64,000 bases of DNA from Hydractinia symbiolongicarpus (lineage: Eukaryota > Cnidaria > Hydrozoa > Anthoathecata > Hydractiniidae): the NCBI RefSeq assembly GCF_029227915.1, contig NC_079882.1, positions 29,688,001 to 29,752,000 on the forward strand, read 5' to 3'. The stretch's first letter is position 1. Each line of letters opens with the position of its first letter. The notes below the pieces were generated by a model. That model was not told the origin of the DNA, did not search any database, and was given only the letters and a program-made list of their open reading frames with translations. Shown here piece after piece: positions 25,001 through 42,970 of the stretch. Made by a program: the position numbers and the translations under genes.

Positions 25001-28000
25001 GCATTCATGGCAATCGATGAAAGATCGATATTTAAAGCATCTTCAACATAGAGTACCATCATTTGATTTTCAACGGATAACAATGCGTGTTTGTGGTAGG
25101 AAATATTGCTTTTGTTTTTTTGCTTGTTCGCTCGACCGTTCGTCCGCCCACTAGTTCTTTTGTTCCTTATTTTTTTCTTAACTCACTGTCATCTAGCTGA
25201 TTTCAGGCTGTTGTCATTGTCGTTGCAATAGTTTATTTTGTGTTTAGATGGTCGAGAAATACCGTTTGCTGTTAATAGTAAGATCCTTATTTTTGATCTC
25301 TATATTAAGTCCATGCTTATTTCCAGTAACTGCACGAATAAAAGACTATTTTGTTTAAAAATTGATTTAGCATTTGACAAACCTTCATTTTCCCCGAGAA
25401 AAGGGAAATCTACACCGATAAAAGAAGCGCGGAAGGAAATAAGTGATCCTACTGACAGCGTTGAAACAGAATCATCAATAGCAACTGAATCAACAGGTGA
25501 TGTCACTTTGGTTAGGCGGAAAAAACGAAAGATGCTTCCAAGCAACCAGCCAGTGTTTACAGCATCACCTCGAGACTCTTATGGTAAGACAGTCATTTCT
25601 TTTACGCTGTTTTTACATTTACCTATTTCTTAGACAATTGATTTATTTTGTTAACAACTCATAGTCCATGAACGACTGAACTTCATAGCTTCATAGCTAC
25701 GCAGCTATCTTGTTTTTTCTTAGGTAATCCGATCGATGATATTGAGAAGAGTTCTACTTGCAAAGGAGAAAACAAAGATTTATCAACAACCATGTCAACC
25801 AACAAGGAGAATAACAACAATATAGGTGATGCATTTTTTTTTTATTAAAACTGTTGTGTGTAGATGTGTGTGGTCTTATAGTGCCACAGATAGCCTCAAT
25901 TTATGCGAGAGGCGTTTTTATTGACTAAATGTCTGCGGGATTTGAAAACCACGAAAATCCTAAAATCACCTTCATGACATTGAAAACGTCGAACATTTAT
26001 CTTTCTCTAAAAACTTTTCTTAAGACTTTAATTGTTTTAACCCTATTCGGTCCGACTATGTTGCATGGCTACGATACTTACTGAGTCCCTAAAAATCTCT
26101 ATGAAACCCTTATAATGGGGAAAATATAATAACTTGTTGGATTATCCTTAGAACTTGAAACTTACAACACAACTTTGTTTTACCAAGAAAAATCATTTTC
26201 TATGTTTTGGACACGAGATTAATCCGACTGCCCGATTTTTTCGGATTTTACCTGAAAATCGGAAAAACGGATTTTCAGGCAATTCTTTGGCAATTTTTCA
26301 TGCGATCTATGTTAAAACTTTAAGAAACTTCAAACGGAATGTAAAAATTCGCTCTAGAACTAGAGTAATTGAATTTTAAGCAGATAATGTCATTTTAAAC
26401 AAATTTCAAGCTATTGATGACGTCACAGAAATGTGCTGACGCAAGCAAAAACTATTGCTGCTACTTTGTTCCTTTTTGTGACGTACTATAAGTGTGCTAA
26501 GTGTGATTCAATTTAGACAAGGCTATGAAAAGTTATTGAGGGGGGGGGGACACGTCCCCGGTCAATAATATGTTCGGAAAACCCCCGACCGAATAGGGTT
26601 AAGGGGTATTCTACTTAAATAACTTCAGACAAAAAATAAAGCAAATAACCTTATATGACAGAAAATAAATAAATAAAGAAAATCTCGACAACCTTGAAAG
26701 TATCAAAAAAAATTGCCAGACACTCCGATTAGTATATTTTCTTTGCGTTTAACTTTTGTTGTACTGAGTTGCATCTGCTCTCCGAAGCTCAACACTGGAA
26801 AATAGGTGATTCATTTTTATTTCTCAGACCCTTCCGAAGATATCGACTTTTTCCAGACAATTAATTCGAATGAGAATTCGATGGACACACCCAATGAAAC
26901 AATCAAAAACACTGTTGAATTACATAACAGTCAACTTAAAACTCAGCCAGCAAATAAACAAAACGAAGAACTAATGACACTTCTTAAAGATGTTACTGTC
27001 GTATTTAACGATGTATATAGTTTATCCCCCACCAAAAGTTTGAAAACAGAACAAACCAGCGAAAAGAAAGCAGAGGATAAAAATGAACAACATGAAGCGA
27101 TTTCTCCGGAAACTAACCCCCGTCTTTCTCCAAAATTTTGTTCCACACGTGTGAAAGGAAATACACTCGTGACAAATGTACGTTCGTCAGATTCAGCTAC
27201 CAGACAGCTTCCTGTTTTTGACAGTAGCGATGAGGATGATTTGTTTGACAAGCAGCTGTTGAGACAAGCAATGATGTCATCACAAAACATAAAACCAATA
27301 TTGGACGAAAATACAGCATCAGTTAATGAACAAACAGGAATAGGAGAAGATAGCCACAACCATTCGGCTGAAAGTTGTTTAGCAGGAAATTCATCGTTGT
27401 CGCACAATGTCGAAAATGAAATTATTTCAGTGGAGAACATTCCACCATGCGAATGTAAGTTTCATCTCTCAAGAAAATATTTTTAAATTCTTCTTAAGCG
27501 ACACTTACTTGCTTTTAATTGCAATGTAATTTATAAAGTGGGGCAATCAAATCAAGGCGGTTAAAAAAAGTGATTCCAAATTTTATTGTCTAAATATAAT
27601 TAATGTTAAGACTAGTTCGTTATAAATCGTTCAAAAATAATCCCAAACATTTTTAAATAGTGATTTTGTTTTTCAGGTCATAGAAGGCCAGCGTACAAAC
27701 GAGCCCTCCAGAAGGTGCAGGAGTTTGACAACCTAGTCCGCGAAGCTGACCCTATATTTTGGACATCTCTTCGTGGTGAACTGTTGTCAATTGTAAGTAA
27801 CGCAGTGACGTGTAATGTCCTGTACCCCATGTCAAATTTTATCGAAATGAAACGGTTTTAATTTTTGAACCAGTTTCTTAGGTGATAAAAATAAATATTT
27901 GGATGTAACCATCATTTTAAGCATGCTACCTTTTTTTATAGGGTTAAATTTTGTAGAATACGTAAACAAGTGCAAAAAGAATTATCCCCAAAATTTCCAA

Positions 28001-28348
28001 TTTTTTGTATCCGCAAAAAAATTCTAAACGTAAAATTTTAGGAAATTTAGGAACGTGTAGCTATCCGCGAAAAAATATTTCGCAAATGGAGCATTACCCT
28101 AAAAATATTTGTACCCAGAATGTTTTTTTATTCAGGTGTGCATTTTCAGATAATTTTTCATTTTCTATTTTATTGGATGGAACGATAATAAATATTTTGA
28201 GTTTTTTCTAGACATTAGGAGCTTCTGCGTGTACTTTATGGATGCCCCTATACAAAAAATTTACTTCACTAAAGTTTTAATAATTTATTCATTTGTTTTT
28301 TTTTCTACTGTCTTATTTTTTTATTTTTAGGGTGTAATATCGAAGTAA
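22006..28348 (+). CDS. TERF2IP: RAP1 (TERF2-interacting protein), shelterin subunit
   Basis: Orthologue of TERF2IP/RAP1, which acts at telomeres with TRF2 in vertebrates. Exons: 22006-22101, 22470-22516, 23579-23674, 24368-24436, 24752-24878, 24993-25095, 25248-25277, 25371-25583, 25724-25825, 26828-27454, 27677-27792, 28331-28348. They sum to 1644 nt, 547 aa (human 399). Residues about 9-75 form the BRCT-like region (LKFLMRPGPNRAEIRKLIEE matches the human start of this domain). Residues 104-162 are the RAP1-type Myb domain; EEDDAILCYV, LTGNLIWKKM and HSWQSMKDRYLKHL are near-identical to human. A basic stretch, RRKKRK (238-243), is a likely nuclear signal. A long acidic/Ser-rich linker lies mainly in exon 10. 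The end (FDNLVREADPIFWTSLRGEL) does not look like the vertebrate RCT domain. Intron 2 has a GC donor. The 18-nt last exon is the least certain. Confidence 0.92.
22517..22518 (+). other. GC splice donor, RAP1 intron 2
   Basis: The exon ends ATCAG and the intron starts GCAAGT, the classic strong GC-donor consensus. No nearby GT preserves the frame into the conserved next exon (LTDDKLHLEGY). Confidence 0.85.
26037..26602. mobile_element. piggyBac-like MITE in RAP1 intron 9
   Basis: The ends read TTAA-CCCTATTCGGTC and GACCGAATAGGG-TTAA: a 12-bp perfect terminal inverted repeat beginning CCCT, flanked by TTAA on both sides. A TTAA target duplication with CCC-type ends is the hallmark of piggyBac-superfamily elements. 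The 566-bp element has no transposase and a G-run near 26540. It lies wholly inside an intron, so it does not interrupt the protein. Confidence 0.85.
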
Positions 28349-28496
28349 AAACCTCTCGTTATTTCAATCTGACCACGTAAAACAATCGTGATGCAAAACC
28401 ATGAAACGATTATACCCGCTGTTTGCTGTGGATGTATATATGTATATATTTTTGCACTTGTAAAAATCTAAAAGTCAATGTGTGTGTATTCCCTTC

Positions 28497-28570
28497 AACC
28501 TCGCCCCCAGGGATACCGTGAGCGACCGTACGCAAACAGGACGGTGGCAGCAAGGGGTATGGGAAAGAAC
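28497..28570. repeat. AACCTCG(T)CCCCAGGG family member
   Basis: Starts AACCTCGCCCCCAGGG; a weak partner near 28553-28566 reads AAGGGGTATGGG. It belongs to the short inverted-repeat family concentrated at 36.8-52.4 kb. Confidence 0.5.
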
Positions 28571-29374
28571 TGCACCGGTCGTCTTAATACCACCTTATGC
28601 ACACACAGTAAAAGCGTACGTAAATCAATGTAAACAATTTTTGTGTTGCGACTGAAATGCCTTTTTTCTCAGAAATAAGAGGTGGATAACAGGACTAATA
28701 TACTCATGCGAATAACATAATGGCGTTTAGGAATTGTCTTTACGAGTTATAAAAAAACTGAAGTAAATTCGCACAAAAAATTATTTGCGTGTCAAGGGGT
28801 TATAATATAAAAGCTTGAAATGACAACGCAAACAAACTTCTGTTCAATGTAAAATTTAAAATTAGGAAATAGGATGAATTGATTGACAAACATGTTGAAA
28901 AATAATACGAGTTTGTGTAGAACATATATGCCTAACCAATGCTTACAAATATTCTAATAATATCAACAAAGACAGCTTTTCTTGTCCTTTGCATTACTTC
29001 AATTAATTTTAAATTGTAATCAGTATGCAATATACATTTATCCTGACTCCGACCTTGAGCTCAAATATTTTCCAATCGACAAGACGGGGTCAACTTTCGC
29101 TCCCCATAAAACGTTAACGCTATTTATTTCACTCCCGTCTTTTGGGCAACTTGAGGCGTTACTACTAATTTTAAATTTGGATCCCCAGCGTAGCTTTTTT
29201 GATGACAAGAATTTTTGTGAAGCCATGAGAAAACGGGTAATACTTTTATACGATAGTACATACAGTAACAAATTAAATTTTGTTACAATCGTCCAAAACA
29301 TTTATCGTGCAACAAGAAAAGAATTCGGTATAATTACTGCATTTTAATGCTGAAAATGGCGACACGAGGAAATT

Positions 29375-29645
29375 TTTGTAGTAACAACATTTTTTGTTAC
29401 TCACAACATATTCTATTGTTGCCAGTAACAATATACAAAATGAAGGAAATTTGCAGTCATTATGCGATATATTTACCTGTTGTCCACCGTCTGAAAAAAT
29501 TGCCCTGTGCTTCTCCGTAAAATGTAATATTGCGTAAAAATTGAAAAACCACTGTAAAGAAGAAAGAAGAACGATCAATCTCAGGGTGCTTTTTGATAAC
29601 GGAGAGAGGGTTGTGTGAGTAACAAAAAAGTGTTTTTGAGCTACA
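29375..29645. repeat. Small inverted-repeat element
   Basis: ACATTTTTTGTTACTCACAAC near 29386-29406 is mirrored by TTGTGTGAGTAACAAAAAAGT at about 29611-29631, about 200 bp apart. MITE-like; no coding content. Confidence 0.5.
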
Positions 29646-30037
29646 ATAAGCAGCACTAATGACACAAATTAATATTTTTAGAAGGCCATAATGATTAACA
29701 TAAATTTGTTACGTTACTTGTGTAAAAAAATTGGGCCTCAACTCATACTCCATTCCGGAGCTCTTTCAGATAAACCTTTCAAGGTTTTATCTCAAAGATA
29801 AAACGCTATTGCTGTTTAGGGAGGAGAATGGTCTCCTATGCGTGTCGTGTAACTTTGTGCGGGGTCTTTGCGAAGGGTAGGGGGTTATGAGAATGGTTTA
29901 GTTCTTGGCTGTTTCCACGGAGGTTTAAGACCACTTTGATAAATGCAGGGCTTTCGAAACATAATACAACTTTGTGCGTTCGGAAACACACGGGAAGGAA
30001 AGTGTCACCTAACTTGTAACTTGTTTGGTTTCTTTTT

Positions 30038-30039
30038 AG
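30038..30039 (+). promoter_or_regulatory. Splice-acceptor-like AG upstream of the DLD start
   Basis: GGTTTCTTTTTAG, a strong polypyrimidine acceptor, ends 27 nt before the chosen DLD ATG. The upstream part of the transcript (spliced leader or UTR exon) cannot be seen. Confidence 0.5.
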
Positions 30040-30066
30040 CTCGCTAAATTTGCGACAGTTTGCAAC

Positions 30067-35813
<5,747 letters not shown>

Positions 35814-36175
35814 ACCGAACCCGATTGTCTCTTAATTACAAACCGTTAAGCATGGGTAAATCCATGTGAAGATGGTGGCTGTGAGCTGTGTAAAGAAACA
35901 GAGCATCTCTTCTTTACAGAATCAACAATGTTTTAAAACTCTGTATTTATCTACAAAGTTGTATATAAATTCTAGATTACAACAGGTTTTATGTCTTGAA
36001 CGTTAACTGCTTTTTCCCTTTATTGTTGCAACTGAAAGCCTTCGTACAAAAGATCTGAAAAAATAATTACAATGTTTTGTGTCCCATGCACGAGTAAACT
36101 ATCTAGTAGGAATGGCGTCAGCTACCGTTTCGTTAAGTGTTGGGTTTAAGCTCTAATGTTTCACTGCATATACCT
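35814..36175. other. Convergent 3' region between DLD and the SK channel
   Basis: Only 362 bp separate the two stop codons, so both 3' UTRs must lie here and may overlap. No canonical AATAAA was seen on the plus strand. Confidence 0.6.
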
Positions 36176-39100
36176 TTATACCTTGAGCTGTGTAGTAGGT
36201 CTGTAATCTAGTTCGCTTTCCGCGTCCGTACATACTAACAAACTAGATATCAAATTTTCCAGATCGCCGATATCTTGTTTGGTTTTACTATACACATCGT
36301 CTAAAGCGTTGCTCATTATCTTCGCTTGATTTTGTAGTAATGTAAATGCGATTTGTAGCTCGCTTTTATTTAATGCTAATCTGTGTTCTCCGTTACGATT
36401 TTCCGTAAGAAATTCTTTAAGTTCTTTTGTTGTTATAAGCTGTTTATCGCGGCCAGCGCAGCCGTTGCTGATATAGCAGCCAGGCGTGTCTCCATTTTTT
36501 GTCGTAGCTTGAGAGTCCGACCTCTCTCTGAAGTGCGTGTATGAGGGAGGGCGATGTATTTCTTGTAGTTCAATAGAATGGCATTGTGTTTCCACAGGTG
36601 CTTCTCTTGGCTGCATCTTTTTAACAGTTTCGTTTGGTTTGTTATTATTGTTAGGTGAAGAGGACGTCACACCATTTCTTCTTCTTAACTGACTTTGTGG
36701 TGGCGTCGAACCCAACTATGATGTAAAAAACAATACAATAAAGTGACATGTCACGAAATGTTTGATAAAAGAACGTTTTAGAAAAACGTATTACTCATCC
36801 TCGTCCCCAGGGTCTTGTGGCCCCTGAGCCGTTATCAACTTATCAACAAGGCAAAATGCCCTGGGAACGAGGTTGCGTATTACTGATTAAATAGTTATTG
36901 AGAATCGTTAAGCAACTAATAATACCTTGCATTCTTCAGTAATAGTCTCTCGACTGCAAGCCATGTAACTCAGCTTTGATTCAATCTCAAGCACTTTTGC
37001 GTTTAAATCGACCATCATGTTTTTCATATCTTCAACCATGAATTCTTGCGCGAAATAGCCACTAAGTTGTGCTAAATAAATAAATTAATCATGAGTCGCG
37101 GCACCAGAGGGCTGGGGCAAGTAACCCGCGTTTAATTTTTTGCTGGATAATGATTTTTTTTAAAATAAAGTACATTTCAAAGTTATAAAAAGCTGTTTAT
37201 GGGGTCTCAGAGCGTTTCTAAGGTGTAACATTTTCTTACTCGCTCAACAATGGTGGGCGACTTATTTACTTATGTAACATCTGAGCCCCCAGATTAAACC
37301 TCGCGACGCGATCCCTGTAAATACATTTCCTGTGAATTACAAGAGTATTAAAATTCTGTTGCATTTCGAATGTATCTTACTACACTTGTCTGCGGGTACT
37401 TTCTAGTATTAAAAGTTTTGCTAAGGTTAATTTAAGTTAAATTATTTTTTGTAGTAATTCTTTATTTGATTTTCGCGCAGATTAAAACTTGTTAGCGAAG
37501 AAATATTCGTACATCTATCTACAAGTAAGATTTAAGCCGTAGAAACCGTGAAAAACATCTTGCCATCCCATGTTAACTACCAAACCGGAAAACAGAAATG
37601 CAGCTAAACACTTTTTTCGTCAGGCAGGCCAACCTGCCCAGTGTCTTTCTCACCGGACTCATGAGACAAAAGTACTTTTCGCTGTAGTTAAACCTACTTG
37701 TTATGCAGACAACATTGAAGAGGGTTATTTTAAGGATGGCGAAAAAAATAAGAGAGAAAAAATATATCATTAAAGTTGAAAATATATTGATAACTGCCTG
37801 TATTTTTCTTCGAGGATATCTAATTCAGTTTATCTCAAACGAAAGCTTAGTCGCAAACAAATGTCAGAGCAAACCTCTAAATTTCAAGTTCACCTCAAAG
37901 CAAACCTCGAATTACAATCAACCAATAAGCACAAATGTTACCCTCTTAAATAATGCAAAAATTATTTGTATTTGTTCAGGTGAGTGATGCCATTCTCAGT
38001 TAAAACAAAATATTTCCCGATATTGACCACGTAGGCAAAGAACAATAGAATTAACCAATCAAAAAGCGCGATCAGAATTCTGGCTACAGAAAAATCATTT
38101 GAGAGCCAGCGTAATTTTCCCCACCTTAACTATTCCAATTTCCTGATGGTGTAAAACTAGGTTTCTGGCTATTGTATTTGTAATGTAACATCAAAGCTGT
38201 ACTTACATTCTTTGATTTTTCTCCAATGATTGATCGCTTTAAACATTTGAGTTTCCAAAAATTTCCTTCTTGCGACAGCAAACATTGAGCTTTTGACTCT
38301 CTCTTCTTTTTGACCAATCAACGGTTGTGCTGTGGAATGGAACAATGGGAAATGTTTCCTTACAAAGTTGTGATACTTAAACCACATACCAATGGCATTG
38401 AGCGCAGCAGTTTTGCGTTGACGGTGATGATCTATGAATGGAAAAAATAAAAATTATTTTTCAATTATTTGTTACATCTTCCAACGTTTTTGATTGCTTG
38501 AAAATGGGTGTGTGAACATCCGAAACGTCGCGAATAATGTAGTTTTTTTGTTGTCAATCTTCCAACATGTTTTGCACACAATTTATTTATACATAAAACT
38601 TCCACAAGTAACACCTGAAGTTACTTTTGACAATTGATTTTTGCAAGGAAATTCTTAAAGCGAACATGGGTATCCTACTAAGAAACATCTCCTCACTTAG
38701 CAACTGCCCCGAAAAATGAAACTGCTTATAAAAAAGTGCACCAATGAGTTTAGGAATTACCAACTGGAATTGTTATAATTTTTACCTTGATTCTCTACAT
38801 ATGATAAAATCCTCTTTTCTCGTCGTTGTAGCATAAGTGCTTCGTTCACCAATGAAATAAAAAGTGCCATTAAAAAAATTCCGACAATAGCTGCCAGTCC
38901 GACGGCAAACCTTCCCGGAACGGTTTTAGGTGTCAGATCTCCAAACCCAACTGTCGTCATGGTGATAATTAACATCCATACAGTGTCCTGAAAAAGAGAT
39001 AAAAAATTGTCATGTTGAAAATTATGGTCAGCTAAACTAGGAGGGTTGAGAGAGAATTAATTCCTGTCACTGTCCAGAAATTGAAATGGATAAGCATTGC

Positions 39101-42100
39101 CAGTGGAGATACGTCACCTGTCAAAACGTTTTATAAATGCATGGTAACTTTTTGTGTTTTGACACGAACGCTAGAAAGGTCATGTTTTCTTATAAACAAC
39201 ACATGATCTTAGTCGAGAATATACTTCAAGATTCTTTTACAGTCAAAAACTGTTACTTGTTTCTTCTAACCAGCGAGAATAAAATTCAGTTGTTTAATTG
39301 CTTAATTAGCTCACGAATCAAAATCAAGTTTTACGTTTATTCAAGTTTCCCACGCATGAGACTTGCTTAACCACCCTTGTTCCCAGGGATTCTTACCTTT
39401 CGATATGAGAGAAGACGGTGAAAAATATTTTTACCTGGGAACGAGAGTGTTACATAACTTCTATTTTTATAATATAGGGCTCTTGTTTGCCAGATTGTTT
39501 CTGTTATTAAAGGATTTAAGCCACGTGTCGCTTATAAGAAAGCGTGAAGACAATTATGGAATGGTTAAACGAGAAAATATTTGTCAAATATCGTTCATAC
39601 ATTAAATACCATTCACTTTTTTAATAGCGAAAAATAAATGTGTATATTTTGTTAGTAAAATAATGAGATTTATAACCTCCTTCAAAGAGCTTTTTATCGG
39701 CGCTCCGCTCATTCTCGCCGTCGGATATGCAAAAAAAACGATAGGTCCTGGGATCGAGTTGTGAGATTTAAACATGGCTGCCATTAAAAAAAAATCTGCA
39801 AATTTTTTATTTAAAATAAATTTGATGTAATGTCCTGCCTAAACCCAAGAGCGATTATTTGTTATGGTTCAAACCGGAAAAAGAAAAAATGTCCCGTAAA
39901 ATTATAATCCCTGCATACTTCATTAGGTATAATGTATAATTCGAAACTTCAAATATTATTTATTGCATGTTCGGATTTTAATAATTTTTTTTGAGTTACT
40001 TTGAGTTTGAGTTAAATATGTGTGAAATCTCCAGGTTCAAATGCTGTTGAAATATCGTTAGTGTATTGACATAAGAGTTAAAATTTAGACCAAATATACC
40101 AAGTCTAGAGTATAAGTTCGGTAATTTCAATCTGTTCGTAGGTGGTCTTCTTTGAATTCGGGCCAGCGTCAAGCACAAGAGGCGTCGAAATAGATAGTTG
40201 TTGTGTAAAAAATATTAGTCACTTCTTAGCCAAAATTTTTAATATGTGATACAAAAAGTAATTTAGCCGTAGGTGTACAATTACAGAGTGGAAAAGGCTT
40301 CATGTCGCTGTTATTTGTCATTTAAATTGATAATCATGGTCATGTTTTCTATTTCAAAAAAGATTTGTTGTTGTGTTGTTTCTATTTTGTGTAAATGCTG
40401 TGTATAGCTTGGATTGTGACAAGTTAGTAATCAAACGCTTTTTCTTATTTATTTTCTCCAGATACCTCCTTGTTCACACCCAGCGAGACAGAAACTATTA
40501 CTTATAAAAGACGTTGATTCTCGTGCGTTAGTAACTGCACGCTCTGCCAAGTTTTTTTTTAACAATTTCCATAGCGGAATCAAAAATATCATCAGAGTTT
40601 TTTACGTTTTTGTTAGATCATTTAATCAATGAACAGGCTACTGTTGTAAAGCACATATAAACTTGATTGTTATTTTGTTGAATTTAAATGTCGCCTCATG
40701 TGCACAATTTTTTAATATAATCAATTTTTTAATAAAAAACCGTTTTATAAGCAACTAAGTTTTAAAACACACTTGAAGGAAACCAGAAACAATCAAACTT
40801 TTCTGATAAGAAACATTATAAGAAAAAAACTAGTTGGCGCATTTTATGGTCTACTTTTCTTACCAAAACTTTAGTTAATTAAAAATCCATTAAAACAATT
40901 TTAAAATTTAGATTGTTGTTAAAAATAAGAAACTATTGAAATTAAACTATTCGCAAAGTATCTATACAATAAAAAAATGTACCTGGCAATTTTTTTTTAA
41001 AATTACGAGATTCAACAGTGCTGTATGATGACGTCAATATTCGTCATTTTCCATGACAAGTAATCATGGTTGTCTCAAAATAGTAGCAATAGGAAGCACA
41101 TAATATACCAGACATCTTAACCGCAGATGTCTCCATTAATGTAAAGCGTCAAACTTGAGCGAGGCAAAAAAGCTTAAACCTTATCATCCTCGTCACCAGG
41201 GCTTAAAGGCTGAAAACTTTCTACGCTGCCGGACTTACTGCCAAAAAGGCAAGAGCCACTGGTGACGAGGTTAAAACCTCATGTAGTTATTACAATCTAC
41301 ATGATATTTTACAAATACAATACATTCAACCTCGTTCCCAGAGCTTCTACGCCTATAATATTCTGACAAGATGGCTTCTCTCACTCGATCATAGGCAAAG
41401 AAAAGTCCTAAGCACAAGGTTGCTCTTTATCTTTAAATTTTTTGTCGTGTCACTTACTTAGGATGAAAATCGAGCTGTCAAATAGAAATACAGTGAAACT
41501 CCGTGTGGTAAAATTCAAGGAAAGATTATGCTTAGCAAAAAATGAGGAATTTCGTTTACTTTAGTAATGCGCCCCCTGCTGTAAGAATTCCGACTATCAG
41601 GTTTAAAGTGTTCATTTACAATTTATTTAAACAAAAATTGTCAACAATCGCAAGGTTGTTTGTCTGCACAAATTAAACGCAGTAAAACAAGCTTTAAACT
41701 TACCAAATACGTATATCTTTGCTCGAGTATCCAAACTGTATATCCACCAATAAACAATAATATAATGTAGGCAAGCAAGATAAGTTGAAACGGGTACTGC
41801 ATGAAGAATGTTTTAAACAAAAACATAGAAGTCAATTCTGTTTTTGTTACTGATGCTAGAAATCGCGTTGATTGGCTGTTCATGAGCTCGTGCTTTTCTT
41901 TCAAATATCTTCCAAGTAAATACAAACGAAGCAGCACCACCAGCTGTAATCTTGGCGGGAATCCTGCGTGGGTTGTTAAAAATGGCGGCACATGTAGCAT
42001 GCAAATAAAACATTCGATAATATAATTCTTAAATAGAGGCGAAGCTCTAGTGATCGACATAGTCGGTGGGTAAAAATGTCTTATAATTTTTAGGTTAAAA

Positions 42101-42717
42101 ATGTTCCGATAATAAAAATATAATGCGGCACATGTGATAATCGATAAAACAGATATGGATGCTTTCAGACCAATATCCACTGCTGTAAACATTTTTGCCT
42201 TCTCGCGCTCTTTCTGTAAAACATTCTGCGAGAGATTAAATTTTGAAACATTACGTGACGCATCCAAAATATACTTGTTTTGTTCACGTAAATTTAAACT
42301 AACTTGCGTGTCGATGATCGTGAGTGACGCAGCTAAGACCGCCAACGCAAATAACAGTGTCGCGTGAAACTTCAAATTCCTTCTCACAATTGTTTTTCTT
42401 TGTTCAATGTATTGGAAATTATTAATATCCTCTCTGAATCCAGATTTCGACGACCAAATAGCCATGTTGGTTTTGTCAACTTTTCCTTCTGTCAAAAATG
42501 GTACACGTGCGGGCGATATATTGTTGTTGTCTAAATACTCCGCTGATCCTTCAAAATCAATCGCTCCACCAACATTTATGTTATCGTTAGCACCGTCCTT
42601 TAATGACCGCGATAAACTTTTTGTGTTGATGTTTAAACTTGTGATATAATCATTATCACAACATTGTTTAATATTCTCCAACCTTGGTTCACTGGATGCC
42701 TCTTCCGTAGCAACCAT
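36176..42717 (-). CDS. SK-like (KCNN family) small-conductance potassium channel
   Basis: Six-membrane-span K+ channel of the small-conductance Ca2+-activated type. Coding exons in transcription order: 42717-41704, 38987-38786, 38431-38207, 37071-36926, 36715-36176; 2127 nt, 708 aa. Approximate spans: S1 118-138, S2 183-203, S3 229-246, S4 256-273 (VVLLRLYLLGRYL, like SK LRLYLIARV), S5 305-330, selectivity filter TVGFG 350-354, S6 363-387. S4 has few positive charges, as in SK channels. Residues about 388-475 occupy the calmodulin-binding position (basic, with RRKFLETQMFKAINHWR), then a coiled-coil-like segment (481-529) and a long polar tail. The filter reads TVGFGD, whereas vertebrate SK channels have SIGYGD. 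The family call rests on S3-S5 and the domain order; Ca2+ gating is inferred. Introns hold several AACCTCG-type repeats. Confidence 0.85.
36797..36874. repeat. AACCTCGTCCCCAGGG short inverted repeat
   Basis: ATCCTCGTCCCCAGGG at the left is mirrored by GCCCTGGGAACGAGGTT at the right, within 78 bp, inside the SK channel's last intron. It is one of the best-preserved copies of the family. Confidence 0.7.
39369..39447. repeat. AACCTCGTCCCCAGGG family member
   Basis: CCTTGTTCCCAGGG (left) and CCTGGGAACGAG (right) are inverted, about 79 bp in all, in SK intron 1. Confidence 0.6.
39673..39761. repeat. AACCTCG family member, degenerate left end
   Basis: The right end is GTCCTGGGATCGAGTT; the left end, AACCTCCTTCAAAGAGCTTTT, is diverged. 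Confidence 0.45.
41186..41272. repeat. AACCTCGTCCCCAGGG family member
   Basis: ATCCTCGTCACCAGGGCTT is mirrored by AGCCACTGGTGACGAGGTT, about 87 bp, in SK intron 1. Both ends carry a matched ACC/GGT variant, as expected for two arms that co-evolved or converted. Confidence 0.7.
41328..41422. repeat. AACCTCGTTCCCAG family member
   Basis: AACCTCGTTCCCAGAGCTTCT (left end) with a decayed right end AGTCCTAAGCACAAGGTT, about 95 bp. Confidence 0.55.
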
Positions 42718-42729
42718 GTTTGTATTGAT

Positions 42730-42731
42730 CT
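42730..42731 (-). promoter_or_regulatory. Splice-acceptor-like AG upstream of the SK start
   Basis: On the minus strand GATTTTGTCCAATTAG ends 12 nt before the SK ATG. The likely first coding exon is therefore preceded by a trans- or cis-spliced leader. Confidence 0.4.
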
Positions 42732-42945
42732 AATTGGACAAAATCAATTATATTAAATTACCGTTATTCACGACTATCGGATGGCTTATCCAACCTTTGT
42801 GCAACAAAAAAATTTAAAATTATATTGGCCCATAAGTTTAGTATTTGCAGTATATCTAAGGTAAAAAGTTTAAAAAATTAATTTAAGCAAGAAAATATTT
42901 TGTCATGAGAAAGTATCATGGCAAAGGATGCGGCGTGTTAATCGT

Positions 42946-42970
42946 CAACCTTGTTCCCAGGACATTTTGG
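42946..42970. repeat. AACCTTGTTCCCAGG half-element
   Basis: Only one end of the AACCTCG family is visible here. Confidence 0.4.

Larger units (their letters stand above)
28349..30066. other. RAP1-DLD intergenic region
   Basis: Contains one short AACCTCG-type repeat, a small inverted-repeat element (29375-29645) and a less AT-rich patch open on both strands (about 28982-29347). No AATAAA was found close to the RAP1 stop. Confidence 0.5.

Noticed and set aside
26943-27440. 165-codon minus-strand frame in RAP1 exon 10
   Set aside because: Antisense shadow of the coding Ser/Asp/Glu-rich exon; the plus frame fits the phase of both flanking exons.
41801-42649. Plus-strand frames opposite SK exon 1
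   Set aside because: Shadows of the 338-codon minus-strand exon with clear membrane segments.
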